Source of the DNA: Oleiharenicola sp.
Lineage (GTDB): Bacteria > Verrucomicrobiota > Verrucomicrobiia > Opitutales > Opitutaceae
Length of the DNA stretch: 64,000 nucleotides
NCBI GenBank assembly: GCA_025363455.1
Contig: JANYDW010000061.1
Coordinates: forward strand, 1-64,000
Direction: 5' to 3'
A program made the position numbers and the translations under genes. Positions 58,056 to 64,000 of this stretch are shown piece by piece; position 1 is the stretch's first letter; the number at the start of each line of letters is the position of its first letter. Below the pieces are notes generated by a model, which searched no databases, was not told where the DNA came from, and was given only the letters and a program-made list of their open reading frames with translations.

Positions 58056-58139
58056 GTGGGAGCGAGCTTGCTCGCGATTCTAGGACCATCGCGAGCAAGC
58101 TCGCTCCCACAAGCAATCGCCTGCAAGCAGGCTCCTACA
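58056..58139. repeat. REP pair between convergent genes
   Basis: Two perfect 23-base arms (58056-58078 and 58088-58110; core GGGAGCGAGCTTGCTCGCG) flank a 9-base loop. A further half element, GCAATCGCCTGCAAGCAGGC with CTCCTACA, follows. The core resembles Pseudomonas REP sequences. It lies between convergent stops and may end transcription from both sides. Confidence 0.85.
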
Positions 58140-58776
58140 ACCCCAGTTCCCGCGCCACTTCGAACAGGTCGGCGCAGACCCGTTCCGCACCGGCCGACTG
58201 CAGCTCCGCCGCCGTGTGGGTGCCCGTGTAGACTCCGATGAAAGCGAGGCCAGCATTGCGGGCAGTCGCTACGTCGAAAGGTGAGTCGCCGACGAGGAGC
58301 GTGTCCGTCGCCTTCGCGCCCAGTGCGGTGAGTACGTGTTGGGTGAAGGCAACGTCAGGTTTTAACCAAGGGGTATCGGTCGCGCCGAAATTGCCGACGA
58401 GCAGACCGGTCAGTCCGAGGTGCGCGCAGACCAGGCGGGAGGAGGGGCCATGTTTGTTGGTGTACACGGCGGTGCGGATCCCATGCGCCTGGAGCTGGGC
58501 CAGCAGTTCCCGGGCGCCGGGGAGCAGCTGCACATCTTCCAGCATTGTGGCAGCCCAATACGGCCGGTAGATGGCGAGGGCTGCGGGTGCGAGTTCCGGG
58601 CCGACGAGCCGTTCTACCGCCTGCTCGACGCCGCCGCCGACTGCGGCGCGCACCTGGTCCAGGGTGGGTTCGGCAAGGCCGAGCTGCTTCATGACGTGGG
58701 CATGGCTGCGGTGGATGGCCTTGAAGTGATCGATCAAGGTGCCGTCGAGGTCGAAGAGCACGGTGGCAGGACGCAT
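58135..58776 (-). CDS. HAD-family phosphatase, phosphoglycolate phosphatase-like
   Basis: 213 residues. Motif I VLFDLDGTLID holds the nucleophile Asp9 and Asp11, motif II is AVYTNKHG, and motif III/IV is TLLVGDSPFDVATARNAG. The helical cap between motifs I and II is of the Gph type. Substrate could be 2-phosphoglycolate or another small phosphate ester. The ATG is chosen at the family start. The gene end touches the REP element. Confidence 0.88.
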   Translation of the reverse strand: MRPATVLFDLDGTLIDHFKAIHRSHAHVMKQLGLAEPTLDQVRAAVGGGVEQAVERLVGPELAPAALAIYRPYWAATMLEDVQLLPGARELLAQLQAHGIRTAVYTNKHGPSSRLVCAHLGLTGLLVGNFGATDTPWLKPDVAFTQHVLTALGAKATDTLLVGDSPFDVATARNAGLAFIGVYTGTHTAAELQSAGAERVCADLFEVARELGL

Positions 58777-58883
58777 GGCAAAGTCGGAGAATCGCCCGGC
58801 CGGGCGCGGCCGGGCGAGGAAAAACCCGCGGGGGTTGGAACAAGGGATTGCACGGAGCCTCGCATCGGCCAAGCTGGGCCCTC

Positions 58884-59360
58884 ATGGAATCGCTTTCGTC
58901 CCTCCTGCCGATCATCCAGCTGGCCATCACGCCGGTCATCCTGATCTCGGGCATGGGGGCGCTGATGATCACCCTGACCAACCGCATGGCCCGCATCGTG
59001 GACCGCACGCGGGAACTGGCCGAGGAAATCCCGGACGCCGATTCCGACGAGCGGCGACACTTGGAGGACCAGCTCCACATCATGTGGGCCCGGTCCCTGA
59101 TGATGCGCCGGGCGGTGACCTGCAACGGCCTGAGCATGCTGCTGGCCTGCCTGCTGATCGTCGCGCTTTTCGGCGCGGGGATGTTCGACTGGAACATGAA
59201 GGTTGTGGTGCTCGGGCTGTTTTGCGCCAGCATCATGATGCTGACGGCCTCGCTCGTGGACTTCCTGCGCGATATCTATGTCTCGCTCCATGCCCTGCAT
59301 TTGCAGGTGCAGCGGGCCCGGCAGCGCCCGGCCACGACGCCGCCGTGGTCCAAGAACTGA
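58884..59360 (+). CDS. DUF2721 membrane protein
   Basis: 158 residues. The N-terminal hydrophobic segment (LPIIQLAITPVILISGMGALMI) is followed by the conserved NRMARIVDRTRELAEE and two further hydrophobic segments. This is the DUF2721 family, of unknown function. It precedes the MCE operon by about 50 bases and may be cotranscribed. Confidence 0.87.
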   Translation: MESLSSLLPIIQLAITPVILISGMGALMITLTNRMARIVDRTRELAEEIPDADSDERRHLEDQLHIMWARSLMMRRAVTCNGLSMLLACLLIVALFGAGMFDWNMKVVVLGLFCASIMMLTASLVDFLRDIYVSLHALHLQVQRARQRPATTPPWSKN

Positions 59361-59411
59361 GTCGGGAGGAAACTTTCTGGAACCGCCTGCCGCCAACCCC
59401 CGCCGCCCCGC

Positions 59412-60533
59412 ATGAGCTCCCCAACCAGTCCGGCCCGGGCCGACGCTTCCCTCGACGGTGCGACCCTGTCGGTCCAGGTTGCGGGCGACTGGTCGATCAC
59501 CGCCCCGCGCCCTCATTGGCCGGCAACGCTGGCAGGCCGGACCCCGCAGCGGGTGGTGCTGGCCGGCGCCGGGCTGGGGCAGTGGGACAGTTCCGTGTTG
59601 TTGTTCCTGTTCGAGACCCAGCAGTGGTGCCGGATCGCCGGGGTACATTGCGACACCAAGGCCCTGCCGGAAAAGATCCATGCGCTGCTCCGGCAGATGT
59701 CGGCCTCGCACGAGACGAGTGTGCCGTTCGACCGGTCGGAGAATTTTTTCACGAGTGTGGGTGATGCCACCATCGATGTCTGGCGCAAGACACGGATCTT
59801 TGCCCATTTCATCGGGGAGTGCGTGCTCGGGGTCATGCGGCTGTTGAAACATCCCCGCAAATTCCGCTGGGCCGACTTCGTCGAGGAGATGCAGCTGTGC
59901 GGCGCGATGGCCCTGCCGATCGTGAGCCTGGTGAGTTTCCTGGTGGGCGTGACCCTCGCGTACACCGGCGCGATTGTGCTCCGCCAATACGGCGGCGACA
60001 TCTATGTCGCGGACCTCGTCGGACTGTCGATGGTGCGGGAGATGGGCGCGTTGATGACCGGCGTGGTGCTGGCCGGTCGCACGGGAGCGGCCTTCGCCGC
60101 CACGCTCGGCAACATGAAGGCCAACGAGGAAATCGACGCGCTCGAGACCCTCGGCATCCCGGCGGTGGATTTCCTGGTCCTGCCCCGGCTGCTCGCGCTG
60201 GGCGTGATGATGCCGCTCCTGGCGATCTACTCCAACGCGCTGGGCATCCTCGGCGGCATGGCGGTCTCGATGAAGGTGCTGTCCATCCCGCCCACCGCCT
60301 ACTGGGTGGAGCTGCTGACCATCGTGGACCTGTCGGACCTGCTGGTCGGCGTGATCAAGGCGGTGGTCTTCGGCCTGATCATCGGCCTGGCGGGCTGCCT
60401 GCGCGGGATCGACGCCGAGCGCAGCGCGGCCGGCGTGGGCCGGGCGGCGACCTCGGCGGTGGTGACCGCCATTCTGCTCATCATCGTGGCCGACGCGATC
60501 TTCGCGGTGGCCTTCGATATCCTCGGACTCTGA
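59412..60533 (+). CDS. mlaE: MlaE-type ABC transporter permease with N-terminal STAS-like domain
   Basis: 373 residues. The first ~115 residues resemble a STAS domain (LSVQVAGDWSITAPRPHWP). The rest is an MlaE permease with five or so membrane spans and the conserved EMGALMTGVVLAGRTGAA and KANEEIDALETLGI segments that form the coupling loop. With the ATPase and MCE protein it moves phospholipids between membranes. STAS-MlaE fusions are known; in E. coli the STAS part is the separate protein MlaB. Confidence 0.92.
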   Translation: MSSPTSPARADASLDGATLSVQVAGDWSITAPRPHWPATLAGRTPQRVVLAGAGLGQWDSSVLLFLFETQQWCRIAGVHCDTKALPEKIHALLRQMSASHETSVPFDRSENFFTSVGDATIDVWRKTRIFAHFIGECVLGVMRLLKHPRKFRWADFVEEMQLCGAMALPIVSLVSFLVGVTLAYTGAIVLRQYGGDIYVADLVGLSMVREMGALMTGVVLAGRTGAAFAATLGNMKANEEIDALETLGIPAVDFLVLPRLLALGVMMPLLAIYSNALGILGGMAVSMKVLSIPPTAYWVELLTIVDLSDLLVGVIKAVVFGLIIGLAGCLRGIDAERSAAGVGRAATSAVVTAILLIIVADAIFAVAFDILGL

Positions 60534-60536
60534 CCC

Positions 60537-61319
60537 ATGTCCGATCCCGCCATCCCCGCCGATCCGCCCGCCATTGAAGTCTCGGGGCTGACCTGTGGTT
60601 ACGACGGGACGACCGTACTGAAAAATCTTTCCTTCTCGGTGAAGCGCGGGGAGGTTTTCTTTGTGATCGGCGGCAGTGGCTGCGGCAAAAGCACGCTGTT
60701 ACGCAACCTGATCGGGCTGCATGTGCCGCTGGCCGGCACGGTGCGCTTTCTCGGCCAGCCGTTCACCCATGCGGACCTGGCCGCGCGGCGGGCGATGCTG
60801 AAGACCTTCGGGGTGCTCTACCAAGGCGGGGCGCTGTGGAGCTCGCTTACGCTGCGCCAGAACGTGGCGCTGCCGCTCGAGGAATACACGCCGCTTTCCC
60901 CCCGCGAAGTCGGCGAGCTCGCCACCTTGAAGCTGGCCCAGGTCGGCCTGACGGGTTTTGAGGATTATTATCCGTCGGAGATCAGCGGCGGCATGAAGAA
61001 GCGCGCCGGCCTGGCCCGCGCCCTCGCCCTCGATCCGTCCATTGTATTCCTGGACGAGCCGTCGGCGGGGCTCGACCCGGTCACCTCCCGGAAGCTCGAC
61101 GAGCTGGTGCTGCAGGTGCGGGAGACTTTTGGCACGACCCTGGTGGTGGTGTCGCACGAGCTGGCGTCGATCTACGGCATCGCCGACCGGGTGATCATGC
61201 TCGACCGGGCCGAGCAGGGCATCATCGCCGAGGGGCTCCCCCGCGAACTGGCGGAACGCAGCCGCGATCCGCGGGTCATCGACTTCCTCCACCGCGGTGA
61301 CCGCGCGCCCGTCAAGTGA
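60537..61319 (+). CDS. mlaF: MlaF-type ABC transporter ATPase
   Basis: 260 residues. Walker A GGSGCGKST, Q-loop YQGGALWSSLTL, signature ISGGMKKRAGLARAL, Walker B IVFLDEPSAGLDP and switch His in VVVSHEL are all present. It powers the lipid transporter. Only three bases separate it from mlaE. Confidence 0.95.
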   Translation: MSDPAIPADPPAIEVSGLTCGYDGTTVLKNLSFSVKRGEVFFVIGGSGCGKSTLLRNLIGLHVPLAGTVRFLGQPFTHADLAARRAMLKTFGVLYQGGALWSSLTLRQNVALPLEEYTPLSPREVGELATLKLAQVGLTGFEDYYPSEISGGMKKRAGLARALALDPSIVFLDEPSAGLDPVTSRKLDELVLQVRETFGTTLVVVSHELASIYGIADRVIMLDRAEQGIIAEGLPRELAERSRDPRVIDFLHRGDRAPVK

Positions 61320-61372
61320 GCCGGCGGAAATTCCTGTCCATTTTCAACCGTTATCTCTAACTAACCGCCCAC

Positions 61373-62380
61373 GTGAAGACCAAGGTCAGCCCCGCTGCCG
61401 TCGGAATGTTTGTGCTCGGCGCCCTCGCGCTCGGCATGATCGCGCTGCTCTCCTTCGGCGGCCTGAGCCTGTTCTCGAAACCGCAGCGGTTCGCGGTGTA
61501 TTTCGACGAGTCGATCCATGGCCTCGACCTCGGCTCGCCGGTCAAGTTGCGCGGCGTGCGCGTGGGCCGGGTGGTGGACACGGTGGTGCACTACGATGAC
61601 GTGGCCAACAAGTCCGTCGTCGTCGTCACCTGCGAGCTCAACCGCAACGTCATCACTGACGTGCAGGGCGGCCAGTTGAAGGTGACCGGGCCCCAAGACA
61701 TCCAGACCATGGTGGACCATGGTCTGCGGGCCCAGCTCGGGGTGCTGGGCCTCGCGACCGGCCTGCTGTTCGTCGAACTCGATTTCTTCGACCCGGCCCA
61801 ATATCCCGCTCCCGTGCGAGCCGATCAGTCCAAGGTGGTCGTCGTCCCGTCGATGATTTCCGCCATCTCGGAATACCAGGCCAGCTTGAGCGTGATCCTC
61901 AGCGATCTGAAGAAAGTGGATTTCGCCGGTCTTTCCAAGGATGTGAAGACGCTGCTCACCGTCACCACCCAGAAGATGAACGCCCTCGATACGAAGACAC
62001 TCGGCGACAAGGTCGGTCATGCGGCCGATGCGGTGGCGGCGTTTGTCGAATCGCCCGAGGCGAAAAAGACCTTTGCCAACCTGAACGAAGCCTTAGCCGC
62101 CACCAAGGCAGCGATCGCCAAAATCGACGCCCAGGTCGGGCCGGTGAGCGATGAGATGAAGGCCACGCTGAGCGCCGCGCAGACGGCGATGAAGACGCTC
62201 GATGCCGCCGCGGCCACGACCAAACAGTTCGTGCAGCAGCAGGGCCAGACCGGTGACGAGCTGGCCCAAGCCCTCCGGCAGATCGCCGAGGCGGCGGGCG
62301 CGCTCGAGAACCTGGCCAATGCCATTGAGCGGAACCCCAGCTCCCTGATCGTCGGCAAAAAGAAACCCGGCCCACCATGA
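61373..62380 (+). CDS. mlaD: MCE-domain substrate-binding protein (MlaD-like)
   Basis: 335 residues from GTG. An N-terminal anchor (AAVGMFVLGALALGMIALLSF) is followed by one MCE domain at about 40-115 (FAVYFDESIHGLDLGSPVKLRGVRVGRV in part) and a long helical C-terminus rich in Ala and Lys. MCE proteins form hexameric rings that carry lipid through the periplasm. The C-terminal extension is longer than in E. coli MlaD and would form a coiled-coil barrel. It overlaps the next gene by four bases. Confidence 0.92.
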   Translation: MKTKVSPAAVGMFVLGALALGMIALLSFGGLSLFSKPQRFAVYFDESIHGLDLGSPVKLRGVRVGRVVDTVVHYDDVANKSVVVVTCELNRNVITDVQGGQLKVTGPQDIQTMVDHGLRAQLGVLGLATGLLFVELDFFDPAQYPAPVRADQSKVVVVPSMISAISEYQASLSVILSDLKKVDFAGLSKDVKTLLTVTTQKMNALDTKTLGDKVGHAADAVAAFVESPEAKKTFANLNEALAATKAAIAKIDAQVGPVSDEMKATLSAAQTAMKTLDAAAATTKQFVQQQGQTGDELAQALRQIAEAAGALENLANAIERNPSSLIVGKKKPGPP

Positions 62381-62937
62381 AGAACCTCTTTCGTCTCACG
62401 GCGCTCAGCCTCTGGTCTTCCGTCCTCTGGTGGTCGACCGGCTGCAACCTGCTGCCGGAACAGCAGCCCGACCGGGTGCGCCACTTCACGCTCAGCGGGT
62501 CGGCCGGGGCCGGGACCGCAGCCGTGGTTGACGCAGTCCGTATTCGTCCCGTGCAACTGGCCGGACACCTTCGCAACCGCTCCGTGGCCGTCCGGGTATC
62601 GGACAACGAGGTTATCTATCTCGACGATGCCCGGTGGGCGGAGCCCCTTGACGAGGCGTTTACCCAGATGCTGCGCAACCGCTTGCGCTCGGTAAGTGGC
62701 GGCAGCGTGGTCAGCGTGCAAGTTCAACGCTGCGAGCCCGTCCGGCCGGAAGGCAACTCGGTGCAGCTCGCCGCGACCTATACCATCACCCCGCCGGCCG
62801 GCCCGACCCGAACCGGTTCTTTTACCGCGACTCCGCGTCCTTGGGATGGCCGGGATCCCGGCGCCATGGTGGGTTTGCTGCGCGAGGCGGCCAACGAGCT
62901 GGCCGAGGCGGTGGCCGCGGCGGCCGAGGCGAAATGA
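62377..62937 (+). CDS. PqiC/YmbA-like transport auxiliary lipoprotein
   Basis: 186 residues. A lipoprotein signal ends in STGC with the acylated Cys at 23. DAVRIRPVQLAGHLRNRSVAVR and DARWAEPLDEAFTQML are the conserved blocks of the ABC-type transport auxiliary lipoprotein family. It would sit on the outer membrane inner face and complete the MCE transport path. Start and the mlaD stop overlap in ATGA. Confidence 0.9.
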   Translation: MKNLFRLTALSLWSSVLWWSTGCNLLPEQQPDRVRHFTLSGSAGAGTAAVVDAVRIRPVQLAGHLRNRSVAVRVSDNEVIYLDDARWAEPLDEAFTQMLRNRLRSVSGGSVVSVQVQRCEPVRPEGNSVQLAATYTITPPAGPTRTGSFTATPRPWDGRDPGAMVGLLREAANELAEAVAAAAEAK

Positions 62938-63019
62938 ACATTGGCCAATTAAATTCTTTCCAGCACCCGGCCGGCCGTGGCATGGTTCCGGCTATTCCAA
63001 GCTTTCCCACTGTGCATTC

Positions 63020-63325
63020 ATGAAACCCGGCTTTTCAGTCCTGCGCTTCGTCCTCAAGCGAGGGCCCGACGGCCAGCTGACGCAGGAGGTGAAACGCTGC
63101 GGCGAATTTGGCGACGTGGAGCAGGCCTTTGATACCGCGCGCATGGAAGTGTTGCGCGAATGGCAGGAGGCGGTGAACGAGCCCGGGCCGACCGCCCATC
63201 CCGGGCGCATTGTCGAAATCAAGATCAAGGACACGGAATGGGGCTACGAGCTGAAGCGAGACCACCAGGTGCTCTCACGCTTTTGGGTGCACGACAACGC
63301 TCCCGCTGTGATCAGCGGCGCTTGA
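63020..63325 (+). CDS. Hypothetical protein
   Basis: 101 residues, not recognised. It is charged and soluble (FSVLRFVLKRGPDGQLTQEVKR, IVEIKIKDTEWGYELKRDHQ), with no signal peptide or membrane segment. The base use fits the neighbours. The frame extends upstream within the lipoprotein gene, but the ATG at 63020 is the first outside it. Confidence 0.65.
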   Translation: MKPGFSVLRFVLKRGPDGQLTQEVKRCGEFGDVEQAFDTARMEVLREWQEAVNEPGPTAHPGRIVEIKIKDTEWGYELKRDHQVLSRFWVHDNAPAVISGA

Positions 63326-63340
63326 GGTTGGCGTTTGACG

Positions 63341-63358
63341 TGTAGGATCGATCCTACA
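63341..63358. repeat. Perfect 18-base palindrome
   Basis: TGTAGGATCGATCCTACA. It has the same TGTAGG/CCTACA ends as the larger palindromic elements in this window, but no arms between. Confidence 0.7.
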
Positions 63359-63420
63359 AACCTCCGCCAATTGCCCGGGGCCACTGGCGGCATTACTGTG
63401 TAGGTTTGCTTACTCCTGCC

Positions 63421-64000
63421 ATGCCCAATCGAGATATTCACCAAAAACCTTTCGATGCGGGAACGCTAGCAAAGCTCGAACTCTTCAAGCTGACTGCCGA
63501 GGGTTTTCTTGGAGTTTTCGTGGGTAGCAGACAATCGCGATACAAGCGGATTCAAATCTTCGATTTTTTCTGCGGCCCCGGCCTCGACGCTCAAGGGAAT
63601 CAAGGCAGCCCGGTGATGTTGCTCAAACACCTGCACACCTTAGGTAATAAAATTCAGGGAAAGGACTATAAAATTTCGGTGCTGCTGAATGATGCTGAGC
63701 GCGGAAAAATCGAAGAGCTGAAGAAAAATTTACGGAGCTCTAAGCTGGATTCAGGGCCTTATAGCCTTCGATTCGCGAATAGGGAATTCCTAGAGGCTTT
63801 TCCGGAAGAGGCGGTCCAGATGGCGGGGGCGGCAAATCTAGTTGTGATTGATCAAAATGGCGTCCGCCAATTTCCGCCTGACGTGTTCACTAAATTGCGT
63901 AACCTGCCCACAACGGATGTATTGGTTTTCATGTCGTCATCATATGCTTGGCGATTCCAAGATGCGCCGGAGATGCAGCGGCATTTAGAAACAGCCAAGG
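63421..64000 (+). CDS. TcmP-like (three-Cys-motif partner) protein, 3' end outside window
   Basis: 193 codons are visible from ATG and the frame runs off the right edge. QIFDFFCGPGLDAQGNQGSPVM is the N-terminal signature of the TcmP family, which resembles SAM-dependent methyltransferases (DFFCGPG as a motif I variant). LVVIDQNGVRQFPPDVF follows as in relatives. TcmP genes usually pair with a radical-SAM or phage-Gp5-like three-Cys protein, which would lie beyond the edge. The DNA is visibly lower in GC than its neighbours, suggesting recent transfer. Confidence 0.75.
   Translation, partial: MPNRDIHQKPFDAGTLAKLELFKLTAEGFLGVFVGSRQSRYKRIQIFDFFCGPGLDAQGNQGSPVMLLKHLHTLGNKIQGKDYKISVLLNDAERGKIEELKKNLRSSKLDSGPYSLRFANREFLEAFPEEAVQMAGAANLVVIDQNGVRQFPPDVFTKLRNLPTTDVLVFMSSSYAWRFQDAPEMQRHLETAK

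Noticed and set aside
1-64000. tRNA or rRNA genes
   Set aside because: I saw no cloverleaf or rRNA-like segment on either strand by eye; short ones could be missed without a covariance search.

Overview
The window is GC-rich, densely coded bacterial DNA (TTG/GTG starts, very short gene gaps alternating with repeat-filled spacers). The gene content (TIR, TolB-like and TPR multidomain proteins, PEGA/SUMF1/hydrolase fusion, DUF2059, MCE-type lipid transport, many intergenic palindromes) suggests a Verrucomicrobiota-like organism, perhaps Opitutaceae. That placement is an inference from gene content, not from a marker gene.

Region 1 (1-32776) is a tandem array on the plus strand. It opens with a truncated STAND-type NTPase with TPRs. 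Then come a secreted M20 amidohydrolase and eight paralogous proteins that begin with the same TIR domain. The C-terminal parts differ: TolB-like plus TPR, one or two copies of a recurring ~400-residue helical module, or PEGA-SUMF1-hydrolase. Seven of the eight have one membrane segment directly after the TIR domain. A vapBC pair and an AAA_14/DUF4143 ATPase sit inside the array, each bracketed by a broken TIR 5' end and an intact TIR start. Two more TIR paralogues with one more broken TIR start lie at 49104-53796.

Region 2 (33170-47490, minus strand) has two large secreted metallopeptidases (M1 and M16), then a type I restriction-modification operon: hsdM, hsdS, a UPF0175/DUF3368 toxin-antitoxin pair, hsdR split into two overlapping reading frames, and a YgjP-like metallopeptidase. 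A plus-strand alginate lyase-like gene follows.

Region 3 (53838-63325) is mostly housekeeping: RecD2-type helicase, DUF2059 protein, DUF1304 and DUF2721 membrane proteins, a HAD phosphatase, and a four-gene MCE lipid-transport operon (MlaE, MlaF, MlaD, PqiC-like lipoprotein). The window ends in a lower-GC, truncated TcmP-like gene.

A second theme runs through everything: palindromic repeats of many families fill the spacers, often nested in each other. Several are inserted in frame inside genes, at the TIR-membrane linker of at least six TIR proteins and three times in the RecD2 helicase. The most interesting hypothesis is a multigene family of mostly membrane-anchored TIR receptors with a near-constant TIR effector and divergent sensors, in a locus being remodelled by palindromic elements and by recombination at the conserved TIR 5' ends.
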